Source: a virus. Taken from it: a stretch of DNA of 20,404 nucleotides. A program made the translations under genes and the position numbers. The notes beneath the pieces were generated by a model. That model worked only from the letters and a program-made list of their open reading frames with translations. It was not told the DNA's origin and did no database searches. The stretch spans positions 1 through 20,404 of IMG/VR virus record IMGVR_UViG_3300034375_000640; one strand, 5' to 3'. Positions 12,684 through 19,278 of this stretch are shown piece after piece. How positions within the stretch are numbered: position 1 is the first letter of the stretch; each line of letters opens with the position of its first letter.

Positions 12684-12820
12684 AGATATTAGGATGTATT
12701 TAGTTACACAGGTGCGGGACTAAAGTTTGAGTGTTGTATAGTTCGTATAGATCCCCTCATCTGTTACAACCTAAGCAGGGGACTCATGCGAACTAGCGTT
12801 AAACACAAGGAAACAGGAGA

Positions 12821-13276
12821 ATGTCAGGAGATAGCGTCAGCGGTGCTGAACATGACACCCTAGAAGCCCAAGTAGCAGCTAGAAAGGAGATAAATCTCAA
12901 GAAAAGACCCAGAGGTAGGCCTAAGAAAAAAGAGATCAAAGCTAAAACAGCAGGATCCAGAGGCAAAGTAGGTAGACCTAAGGGTGATGCTACAATAATT
13001 AACGAGTACAAGGCTAGAATGTTAGCCTCTCCTAAGTCCGTTAAGGTACTAGAGACCATATTTGAGGCTGCTCTGGACAACGATCACAAGAATCAGGCAG
13101 CAGCGTGGAAACTAGTGATGGACAGGATACTCCCCGTAGGTGCATTTGAAAAAGAGGTTATAAAAGACAATGGAAGAAGTGCGATTCAGATTAACATCAC
13201 TGGTGTCGGAAGCACAACAATTTCTGATGGCGGTGAAAGCGGAGACGTTATCGAAGGTGAGTACTCTGAAGAGTAG
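12821..13276 (+). CDS. terminase small subunit candidate with AT-hook-like motifs
   Basis: A 151-residue DNA-binding protein, probably the small terminase that recognises phage DNA for packaging. The evidence is its position as the first late gene, upstream of the large terminase, and its make-up. A basic N-terminus contains RPRGRPKKK (28-36, AT-hook core RGRP) and a second GRPKG (50-54). A helical central part (IFEAALDNDHKNQAAAWKLV) suits oligomerisation, and the tail is acidic. Small terminases diverge strongly, so homology could not be judged by eye; a regulatory DNA-binding protein is the alternative. ATG has AAGGA nine bases upstream. Confidence 0.6.
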   Translation: MSGDSVSGAEHDTLEAQVAARKEINLKKRPRGRPKKKEIKAKTAGSRGKVGRPKGDATIINEYKARMLASPKSVKVLETIFEAALDNDHKNQAAAWKLVMDRILPVGAFEKEVIKDNGRSAIQINITGVGSTTISDGGESGDVIEGEYSEE

Positions 13277-13328
13277 AATCTGTGGTTGCAGCTGTGGTTG
13301 CGAGGAGTGTTCTGAGGAAAACTCTTGA
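13257..13328 (+). CDS. possible Cys-rich 23-residue mini-protein
   Basis: A GTG-started frame begins inside the end of the preceding gene and ends in TGA that overlaps the endolysin TTG start (TTGA). The product carries five cysteines in ICGCSCGCEEC, a spacing suited to a metal ion or cluster, then an acidic tail. A GGAG lies about 12 bases before GTG, farther than usual. Translation is plausible through coupling but unproven. Confidence 0.4.
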   Translation: MSTLKSRICGCSCGCEECSEENS

Positions 13329-13666
13329 AGTACTTCACTAGAGAAGAGTTCAACTGTCAACATACTGGTGAGAACCGTATGGAAGACGAATTCCTACTAA
13401 AGTTAGACCAACTCAGGGACAACTGTGGTTTCCCTTTTGTTATCACCAGCGGCTACAGAAGCCCTAGCCATCCCATAGAAGCTAAAAAGGACGTACCCGG
13501 AACACACGCCCAAGGCATAGCAGCAGACATAAAAATAACTAACGCTGCTCACAGGTACGCAATAATAAGAGAAGCTCTGTCTATGGGATTTACTGGCATA
13601 GGGGTCGCTGGTGACTTTATTCACGTCGATACACGGGGCACTGCTCCGGTGATCTGGACCTACTGA
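13325..13666 (+). CDS. M15-type peptidase endolysin
   Basis: Zinc peptidase that cuts the peptide part of peptidoglycan, probably for lysis. The 113 residues match the Peptidase M15A (D-Ala-D-Ala or L-Ala-D-Glu carboxypeptidase) layout: SGYRSPSHP (42-50), His61 and Asp68 in THAQGIAADIK, and His100-Val-Asp102. His61, Asp68 and His100 fit the three zinc ligands. Small phage endolysins of this type often have only this domain. The start is TTG, giving the typical N-terminus KYFTREEF, with GAGGA six bases upstream; no in-frame ATG lies early enough to retain it. No signal peptide is present, so a holin is needed, and none is identified with certainty. Confidence 0.88.
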   Translation: MKYFTREEFNCQHTGENRMEDEFLLKLDQLRDNCGFPFVITSGYRSPSHPIEAKKDVPGTHAQGIAADIKITNAAHRYAIIREALSMGFTGIGVAGDFIHVDTRGTAPVIWTY

Positions 13667-14028
13667 TGCTCTATACACGACACAAGACCCTCACAGACAA
13701 CACAGAACAGTCGATACTGACGATTCCCAGCGGGTTTGTAGCCCACGTAAAGTACGTCTACATTGCTAACCACGGAGGATCTACGAACCAAGTAGACCTC
13801 TTTTGGGAAACAGGTGGAGTGCCTGATGTTTACATCTTTGACGGCACTAGCATCGGCTCTGGAAGCAGAGAAATACTAGGAGACTCTGGATCTGGTGTAA
13901 TCTTTGTTTTGTCTGAAAACGAAACAGTAAAAGCACAAGCCAGTTCAGCAACAGGTAGCATAGAAATTGTTATGACCATAGACCTCCTAGATCAACCACC
14001 TGTGTTTGTAAACTTTAACGGTGCGTAA
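13666..14028 (+). CDS. probable structural protein, beta-rich (120 residues)
   Basis: The sequence alternates short hydrophobic strands with Gly/Ser/Asn turns throughout (FVAHVKYVYIANHGGS, then VYIFDGTSIGSGSRE), as in small jelly-roll or Ig-like head or tail proteins. No catalytic residues, cysteines or membrane spans are seen. I recall similar proteins in marine phages without an assigned role. A head decoration or tail component is my best guess from composition and late position. ATG overlaps the endolysin stop (TGATG). Confidence 0.72.
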   Translation: MLYTRHKTLTDNTEQSILTIPSGFVAHVKYVYIANHGGSTNQVDLFWETGGVPDVYIFDGTSIGSGSREILGDSGSGVIFVLSENETVKAQASSATGSIEIVMTIDLLDQPPVFVNFNGA

Positions 14029-14031
14029 CAG

Positions 14032-14262
14032 ATGATTACCATTATAGGTGCTGATTGGTGTCCTGCGTGTCGCAGAGCCAAGAAGACAGCCAAAGAGTAC
14101 AACCTAGACTACAAGTACGTACACATACCTCCGGGTCAAGAAGGTTGGGATTGGGTAGAACAACTGACAGGCAAGCGGTCTATACCACAAATCTTTTACC
14201 ACTTTGGTGGTTCAAACGATTTTAAAGAAGCCCTAAACAGCGTAGGAGAACTTACTAAATGA
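14032..14262 (+). CDS. glutaredoxin
   Basis: Small thiol-disulphide oxidoreductase, 76 residues, with the active site WCPAC (Cys10, Cys13) and the cis-proline segment RSIPQIF (Pro52) that binds thiol substrates. Full length for the glutaredoxin/NrdH fold. It could supply electrons to the class II reductase on the other strand, or act on virion or secreted protein thiols, given its late position and its neighbour with four or more cysteines. CPAC differs from the classic CPYC. Stop and the next start overlap as ATGA. Confidence 0.88.
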   Translation: MITIIGADWCPACRRAKKTAKEYNLDYKYVHIPPGQEGWDWVEQLTGKRSIPQIFYHFGGSNDFKEALNSVGELTK

Positions 14263-14687
14263 AATCACTAAACGAAATGTTCATCGGACTAGGTTTGACC
14301 ATCTTTTTAACTCTAGTGTCTCTGTCTGCTTACGGTGACACTGTTATCAACTACGACGACGGCTCTACGTATACTCTAGCTGAAAAAGAAAAAATATACA
14401 TCACTAAAGGTAAACTGTTTACACAAAGAAGTTACAGCAACGGCAACGTGAATTTTACACTACAAAAAGAACACAGCAAAAGAGACTACGCGCCTGACCC
14501 AGACGGAACTGATGATTGGGCAGTAGGGTCTCACCCTTGGTGTAAAGCGTACGTACCGTGGCACGAGGGTCTTACGTTCAACATGATCTCGTGGCAACGA
14601 ATGTGTGACACAAACAACGACGGTAAGTACGGCTGTGGTGATGACAGGTACAACAACTCAGAAGACGGCGGTGCTTGCTCAAGTTGA
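14259..14687 (+). CDS. secreted or envelope protein with EF-hand-like calcium loop
   Basis: 142 residues. The first 26 form a signal peptide, with hydrophobic core MFIGLGLTIFLTLVSLS and probable cleavage after AYG. The mature part is polar and has four cysteines (in HPWCK, RMCDT, YGCGD and GACSS) that could form disulphides outside the cytoplasm. DTNNDGKYGCGD has ligands at 1, 3, 5 and 12 (DxNxDGxxxxxD), the pattern of EF-hand or dockerin calcium loops. No family recognised. It is coupled to the glutaredoxin gene by ATGA and overlaps the large terminase start by TTGA. A role at the cell envelope during infection or lysis is inferred. Confidence 0.72.
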   Translation: MKSLNEMFIGLGLTIFLTLVSLSAYGDTVINYDDGSTYTLAEKEKIYITKGKLFTQRSYSNGNVNFTLQKEHSKRDYAPDPDGTDDWAVGSHPWCKAYVPWHEGLTFNMISWQRMCDTNNDGKYGCGDDRYNNSEDGGACSS

Positions 14688-15934
14688 CAGACCTGAACGT
14701 ACAACTGTTGCCTTGGCAGCAGGAAGTCTACTCTGATCCTACTAGGTTCAAGGTAGTAGCTGCAGGACGGAGAACAGGGAAGTCCCGTCTTGCTGCTTGG
14801 ATGTTAATCATTAATGCTCTACAGACAGATAGAGGTCAAGTTTTTTACGTTGCGCCCACACAGGGACAAGCCCGTGACATCATGTGGCAAACCCTGCTGG
14901 AGCTAGGACACCCTGTCATCTCAGGTTCACATATTAATAACCTGCAGATCAGGTTGGTCAACGGGGCCACGATTAGTCTCAAGGGAGCCGATAGGCCAGA
15001 GACAATGCGTGGTGTGTCCTTGAAGTTTCTCGTGATGGACGAGTACGCAGACATGAAGCCTGACGTATGGGAACAGATACTCCGTCCAGCACTGGCAGAC
15101 CAAAAGGGTTCTGCGATGTTCATAGGTACGCCTATGGGACGTAACCACTTTTACGAACTGTACAAGTACGCGGAGTTAGGTGACGATGAGACTTACAGGG
15201 GCTGGCATTTCACCAGCTACGATAACCCGCTGTTGGACGCCGCTGAAATCGACATGGCGAAGAAATCAATGTCGAGTTACGCCTTCCGACAAGAGTTCAT
15301 GGCCTCGTTTGAAGCCAGAGGCTCAGAGATGTTCAGGGAAGATTGGATCAGCTTTGGAGAAGAACCGGAGGTTGGAGATTACTATATAGCCGTTGACCTC
15401 GCTGGTTTTGAAGAAGTAAACAAGAAACGAACAAAGAACACTAAACTAGATGAAACCGCAATCGCTGTTGTTAAAGTTAGTCCTGATGGTTGGTACGTTG
15501 ATAACATTATATATGGGAGGTGGAGCCTTGACGAGACTGCCACCAAGATATTTCAGGCCGTTAGAGACTACAGACCCATTAGCGTTGGTATTGAGCGAGG
15601 TATCGCAAAGCAAGCTGTAATGAGTCCCCTGATGGATCTACAGAAGCGCTACGGCACGTTCTTTAGAGTCGAGGAGTTAACCCACGGTAATAAGAAGAAG
15701 ACTGACAGGGTGATGTGGGCTTTACAGGGACGCTTTGAGAACGGCTACGTAACACTAAACAAAGGCGAGTGGAACTCCAGATTCTTGGACCAACTGTTTC
15801 AGTTTCCAGATCCATTAACTCACGATGATTTGGTTGACGCTCTGGCGTACATAGATCAGTTAGCACAAGTTGCGTACCACTACGATTACGAAATTGACGA
15901 TCACGAAATACTAGACGTTGTAGCAGGATACTAA
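14684..15934 (+). CDS. terminase large subunit
   Basis: ATP-driven DNA packaging motor and nuclease. The 416-residue protein has Walker A AAGRRTGKS near the N-terminus, Walker B FLVMDEYAD, and the coupling motif IGTPMGRN. The C-terminal RNase H-like nuclease shows its acidic residues in YIAVDLAG, in a central Glu (VGIERG), and in HDDLVDAL near the end. Length is slightly below most phage large terminases, but all motors are present. No ATG fits. I chose the TTG overlapping the previous stop (TTGA), giving MTDLNVQLLPWQ; a TTG three codons earlier is the alternative. Portal follows, separated by a tiny gene. Confidence 0.95.
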   Translation: MTDLNVQLLPWQQEVYSDPTRFKVVAAGRRTGKSRLAAWMLIINALQTDRGQVFYVAPTQGQARDIMWQTLLELGHPVISGSHINNLQIRLVNGATISLKGADRPETMRGVSLKFLVMDEYADMKPDVWEQILRPALADQKGSAMFIGTPMGRNHFYELYKYAELGDDETYRGWHFTSYDNPLLDAAEIDMAKKSMSSYAFRQEFMASFEARGSEMFREDWISFGEEPEVGDYYIAVDLAGFEEVNKKRTKNTKLDETAIAVVKVSPDGWYVDNIIYGRWSLDETATKIFQAVRDYRPISVGIERGIAKQAVMSPLMDLQKRYGTFFRVEELTHGNKKKTDRVMWALQGRFENGYVTLNKGEWNSRFLDQLFQFPDPLTHDDLVDALAYIDQLAQVAYHYDYEIDDHEILDVVAGY

Positions 15935-15935
15935 A

Positions 15936-16034
15936 GTGACAAACAAAGTTTTTAGACCTTTTAATACGTACGGAATCTACGCAATCTCTGCCGTAGTGTT
16001 TTTTACACTGGGTTACAGCGTAGCAATACTCTAA
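15936..16034 (+). CDS. tiny membrane protein between terminase and portal (32 residues)
   Basis: GTG start with AGGA seven bases upstream, one base after the terminase stop. The product has a polar basic start (TNKVFRPFNTYG) and then one hydrophobic span (IYAISAVVFFTLGYSVAIL) to the end. It fills the otherwise unexplained 110-base gap. It could be a small holin-like or virion membrane peptide, which I cannot distinguish. Its end lies just before the portal's AAGGA site. Confidence 0.55.
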   Translation: MTNKVFRPFNTYGIYAISAVVFFTLGYSVAIL

Positions 16035-16044
16035 GGAAACTACT

Positions 16045-18102
16045 ATGGCAGAAGAAATCTACAGCCCAGACCCTCTGATGATTGAAGAGTCTCTTGAAGA
16101 GTGGGTGATGACTAAATGTGAGAACTGGCGTGATTACTACGAGTCAAACTACGAAGCAAAGTTTGAAGAATACTACAGACTCTGGAGAGGTCAATGGGAT
16201 CCTGCAGATTCCCAGAGAGGATCAGAGCGTTCCAGAATCATATCTCCTGCGCTACAACAGGCCGTAGAGTCCAACGTAGCAGAACTAGAAGAAGCCACGT
16301 TTGGCAGAGGTAAGTGGTTTGACATTGCTGACGACACTAACGACAAAGACCGTCAGGACATCCAGTACCTCCGTAACAAACTCACAGAAGACTTTGAGAA
16401 GTGTAAGATACGTAAGGCTGTTGCAGAGTGCCTGATTAACTCTGCTGTGTTTGGAACAGGCATAGGAGAAGTTATCCTAGAGGAAATCAAGGAGATGGCT
16501 CCTGCTACTCAGCCTATCATGGGTGGTGATCTTACGGCTGTAGGTGTCAACATTACTGACAGAGTGGTAGTTAAGCTGAAGCCTGTGTTGCCTCAGAACT
16601 TCCTGATAGACCCTGTTGCTACGTCCGTAGAAGACGCTATGGGTGTCGCTATTGACGAGTTTGTGTCTAAGCACTCCGTAGAACTCATGCAGGAACAGGG
16701 CGTGTACAGGGAGGCTTACATTGAGTCTGCTGCTCCTGATACAGACCTAGAGCCAGATCAAGACCTCACGATCTACAACGACGACAAGGTACGCCTGACG
16801 AAGTACTACGGACTCGTGCCCCGTGAGTTGCTCGAGGCTGAAGACGTAGAAGTAGAGTCTGAGTCTATGTACGTTGAGGCTATCGTAGTTATCGCTAACG
16901 GCGGTACACTCCTGAAGGCTGAAGCTAACCCTTACATGATGCAAGACCGTCCTGTGGTTGCGTTTCCGTGGGACGTTGTTCCGGGTCGATTCTGGGGCAG
17001 AGGAGTTTGCGAGAAGGGCTACAACTCTCAGAAGGCTCTGGACACTGAGCTACGAGCTAGGATTGACGCACTGAGTCTTACCATTCACCCCATGCTTGCT
17101 ATTGACGCAACGCGTTTACCTCGTGGCGCTAAACCTGAGGTACGTCCGGGCAAAATGATTCTAACTAATGGAGATCCGCGTGAGGTACTTCAACCGTTCA
17201 ACTTTGGGCAAGTTGGTCAGATTACTTTTGCACAAGCTCAGGCGCTTCAGCAGATGGTACAACAAGCCACGGGCGCTGTAGACTCCGCAGGTATTGCTGG
17301 TCAGGTTAACGGAGAAGCAACCGCCGCTGGCATAAGTATGTCTCTAGGCGCTATCATCAAGCGTCACAAGCGTACCCTGATTAATTTCCAGCAGTCATTC
17401 CTGTTGCCGTTTGTAACCAAGGCTGCACACAGGTACATGCAGTTTGATCCTGAGAACTACCCTGTGGCTGACTATAAGTTCAACGCTACGTCTACTCTGG
17501 GCATTATTGCTAGAGAGTACGAGGTAGGACAACTGGTGCAACTCTTGCAAACCATGAAGCAAGACAGCCCAATCTACCCTGTGCTGATCCAGAGCATTAT
17601 CGACAACATGAACCTGAGCAACCGTGACGAGTTGATTGCGTCTATGCAACAGGCGTCTCAGCCAGATCCTCAGGCTCAACAGATGGCTCAGATGGCACAA
17701 CAAGCACAGCTTGAGTTCCAGCAGAGTCAGACCGCAGCGTTGCAAGGTCAGGCCGCTGAGTCGCAAGCCAGAGCAGCTAAGTACGCCATTGAGACACAAC
17801 TGGCTCCTGAAGAGTTACAGATTGAGAAGATCAACGCAATCACACGTAATCTCAAGGACGGAGACGCAGATGACAGAGAGTTTGAGCGTAGACTCAAGAT
17901 TGCTGAAGTGGCACTCAAAGAAAAAGCACTAAACAACAGAGGAGCAATTCCCGGTGTTAATGACACAAACAGAAATGAACCAGTTCCTAGCCCAGATCAA
18001 CCAAGCGTTCCAAGACCAGTTCAACAAATTGGAAGCGTTGGAGGCCAAGGTAGAGGCCCTAGAGGGCCAAATGTCGGACCTGCGCCACAAGGAGGACTCT
18101 GA
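16045..18102 (+). CDS. portal protein
   Basis: Forms the dodecameric ring at the capsid vertex through which DNA enters and leaves, and connects head to tail. The 685-residue size, acidic helical N-terminus, position right after the large terminase and before scaffold and capsid, and a long central part with a helix-rich stem (residues about 390-530) fit podovirus portals. The segment ALQQAVESNVAELEEATFG near residue 75 is typical of this marine group as I know it. The C-terminal 150 residues are Gln/Ala-rich helices ending in a Pro/Gly/Gln tail, possibly barrel-like. The tail overlaps another open frame. ATG follows AAGGA by seven bases. Confidence 0.88.
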   Translation: MAEEIYSPDPLMIEESLEEWVMTKCENWRDYYESNYEAKFEEYYRLWRGQWDPADSQRGSERSRIISPALQQAVESNVAELEEATFGRGKWFDIADDTNDKDRQDIQYLRNKLTEDFEKCKIRKAVAECLINSAVFGTGIGEVILEEIKEMAPATQPIMGGDLTAVGVNITDRVVVKLKPVLPQNFLIDPVATSVEDAMGVAIDEFVSKHSVELMQEQGVYREAYIESAAPDTDLEPDQDLTIYNDDKVRLTKYYGLVPRELLEAEDVEVESESMYVEAIVVIANGGTLLKAEANPYMMQDRPVVAFPWDVVPGRFWGRGVCEKGYNSQKALDTELRARIDALSLTIHPMLAIDATRLPRGAKPEVRPGKMILTNGDPREVLQPFNFGQVGQITFAQAQALQQMVQQATGAVDSAGIAGQVNGEATAAGISMSLGAIIKRHKRTLINFQQSFLLPFVTKAAHRYMQFDPENYPVADYKFNATSTLGIIAREYEVGQLVQLLQTMKQDSPIYPVLIQSIIDNMNLSNRDELIASMQQASQPDPQAQQMAQMAQQAQLEFQQSQTAALQGQAAESQARAAKYAIETQLAPEELQIEKINAITRNLKDGDADDREFERRLKIAEVALKEKALNNRGAIPGVNDTNRNEPVPSPDQPSVPRPVQQIGSVGGQGRGPRGPNVGPAPQGGL

Positions 18103-18148
18103 TAATGCCAAAGGAAAAAGACCCAAGGCTAGCGCGAGCAGGAGTTAG
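17954..18148 (+). CDS. overlapping coiled-coil protein candidate (64 residues)
   Basis: In a different frame from both neighbours, overlapping the portal end by 149 bases and the next gene by 44. GTG start with GGAG nine bases upstream. The product has a helix-forming N-terminus (EMNQFLAQINQAFQDQF), then a heptad pattern of Leu and Val (LEALEAKVEALEGQMSDL) and a basic tail. The heptads are too regular for a random shadow frame, and the portal frame here is low-complexity. It could be a small head or scaffold-like protein. Confidence 0.5.
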   Translation: MLMTQTEMNQFLAQINQAFQDQFNKLEALEAKVEALEGQMSDLRHKEDSDNAKGKRPKASASRS

Positions 18149-18395
18149 CGGATACAACAAGCCTAAGCGAACACCTAGTCACCCTAAGAAGAGCCACATT
18201 GTTGTTGCTAAAGAAGGTGACAAAGTTAAAACTATTCGCTTTGGTGAACAGGGTGCTAAGACTGCTGGTAAACCTAAAGTGGGTGAAGGTGACAAGATGA
18301 AAAAGAAGCGAGCGTCATTCAAAGCTCGTCACGCAAAGAACATAGCCAAAGGCAAGATGTCTGCGGCTTACTGGGCTGATAAGGTGAAATGGTGA
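18105..18395 (+). CDS. basic Lys/Gly-rich phage protein (96 residues)
   Basis: Highly basic 96-residue protein (MPKEKDPRLARAGVSGYNKPK at the start; later MKKKRASFKARHAKNI). Similar proteins occur near the portal in many marine phages, with no function known to me. It ends with a conserved-looking SAAYWADKVKW. It may bind DNA or the capsid interior. ATG has a perfect AAGGAGG nine bases upstream, and two more Lys-rich genes follow. Confidence 0.75.
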   Translation: MPKEKDPRLARAGVSGYNKPKRTPSHPKKSHIVVAKEGDKVKTIRFGEQGAKTAGKPKVGEGDKMKKKRASFKARHAKNIAKGKMSAAYWADKVKW

Positions 18396-18405
18396 GGAGA
18401 CAGTT

Positions 18406-18516
18406 ATGCCAAAAGTAGGTGGAAAACACTATGCGTATACAGAAGCTGGTTATAAGGCAGCGGCTAAAGCTAAGGCTAAGATGAAGAAAAAGAAGGCTAA
18501 GAAACGTGCCAAGTAA
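18406..18516 (+). CDS. Lys/Ala-rich mini-protein (36 residues)
   Basis: Starts MPKVGGKHYAYTEAGYKAAA and continues as a run of Lys and Ala to the end, resembling a histone-tail-like DNA-binding peptide. ATG has AGGAGA six bases upstream. It overlaps the next gene by 11 bases. Too short for ordinary gene callers, but flanked by two similar genes. Confidence 0.65.
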   Translation: MPKVGGKHYAYTEAGYKAAAKAKAKMKKKKAKKRAK

Positions 18517-18658
18517 AGGACTATACGCCAACATCCACGCCAAACGTAAGCGCATCAAGGCTGGATCAGGTGAGAAGATGCGTAAGCCGGGAGCAAAAGG
18601 TGCTCCTACAGCAGAAGCCTTCAAAAAAGCACGAAAAACTACCAAAAAACGTAAATAG
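18506..18658 (+). CDS. small basic phage protein (50 residues), GTG start
   Basis: GTG-started gene whose product begins PSKGLYANIHAKRKRIKAGS and continues GEKMRKPGAKGAPTAEAFKK. I know closely similar 50-60 residue proteins as recurrent hypotheticals in marine and enteric phages; function unknown. Net charge is strongly positive, with a helical basic C-terminus. It ends just before the second late promoter, closing the portal transcription segment. Confidence 0.7.
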   Translation: MPSKGLYANIHAKRKRIKAGSGEKMRKPGAKGAPTAEAFKKARKTTKKRK

Positions 18659-18697
18659 TGCTTGACTTTTGCGTAAAAGTATGGTATAATATACAGT
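18659..18697 (+). promoter_or_regulatory. late promoter copy 2 (sigma-70 type, extended -10)
   Basis: TTGACT at 18662-18667, a 17-base spacer ending TGG, and a perfect TATAAT at 18685-18690. It begins at the last stop codon of the basic-protein group and drives the scaffold and capsid segment. Nearly identical to copy 1 at 12645, and stronger by consensus. Confidence 0.85.
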
Positions 18698-18746
18698 GTA
18701 CTTAGGTACATCCTATTAACCAGAGACAACCCAAGAGGCCTCACTG

Positions 18747-18995
18747 ATGGATCAAGAAACACAGCAGTACTACGACAATTACTTTAGTCTTTTTATGACA
18801 GACGGTTGGAAACAACTCGTGCAAGACTTTGGTAACAACGCTGTTCAAATTAACAGTATTGAAGCAGCTAAAGATGCTGACGATATGTTTTTCCGTAAAG
18901 GACAACTAAACGTATTAGCCCACTTAATAAACATGGAAACTATCGTAAACACTAACTACGAGGAAGCGTCAAAGCCTCCAGAAGAAGATGATTAA
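18747..18995 (+). CDS. small acidic hypothetical protein (82 residues)
   Basis: Acidic and helical (SIEAAKDADDMFFRKGQLNVLAHL split through the middle), with a Glu/Asp tail. The layout resembles small uncharacterised proteins encoded just before scaffold genes in podoviruses. ATG has AGAGG eight bases upstream. First gene after the second late promoter, overlapping the next gene by eight bases. A head-assembly helper is possible but unproven. Confidence 0.75.
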   Translation: MDQETQQYYDNYFSLFMTDGWKQLVQDFGNNAVQINSIEAAKDADDMFFRKGQLNVLAHLINMETIVNTNYEEASKPPEEDD

Positions 18996-19215
18996 AGTAT
19001 TTGACTTTCGTTGTACTAACGGACATACCTTTGAAGAATTTGTAGAAGCAGGTACTACATCCAGTAGGTGCGGGTGTGGTGCCAACGCTACAAAGATTAT
19101 CTCAGCAACTCAACACGTACTCGATGGTGCGTCTGGCGATTTCCCCGGCAGACACATGAAGTGGGTACGTGAACACGAGAACGCTGGGAAACATACGAGG
19201 GAATCTCAACACTAG
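18988..19215 (+). CDS. FmdB-like small zinc-ribbon protein
   Basis: 75 residues beginning MIKVFDFRCTNGHTFEEFV, like the FmdB/CxxC-CxxC regulatory zinc-ribbon family whose typical start is YEYRCxxCGHxFE. Metal ligands here would be Cys9, His13, Cys28 and Cys30, so the usual second Cys of the first pair is absent and CxC replaces the second CxxC. The C-terminal half is basic and His-rich (FPGRHMKWVREHENAGKH). Its role in phages is unknown. It lies between capsid-assembly genes and overlaps its upstream neighbour. Confidence 0.72.
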   Translation: MIKVFDFRCTNGHTFEEFVEAGTTSSRCGCGANATKIISATQHVLDGASGDFPGRHMKWVREHENAGKHTRESQH

Positions 19216-19278
19216 AGGCAACTCCCATTTAATCCTCCATAACCTAATAATAATAATAATAGGCGGGGTAAGTTTAGA

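Larger units (their letters stand above)
12064..12820. other. 757-base divergent intergenic region: origin or control-region candidate
   Basis: Lies between early minus-strand and late plus-strand genes. From left to right it holds a 5-bp hairpin (TGGCG...CGCCA) in the early leader, two copies of GTAAATATT (12145 and 12241), the 54-bp repeat array, G-rich sequence, an AT-rich stretch, the late promoter, and a 135-base leader with a CCCCT...AGGGG inverted repeat. No convincing gene is seen. Location between divergent blocks plus iteron-like repeats suggests a replication origin or master control site, by inference. Confidence 0.6.

Noticed and set aside
19245-19262. (TAA)5 run before the scaffold gene
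   Set aside because: Real but short. Most likely slippage or an unstructured leader that aids ribosome access, with no further support for function.
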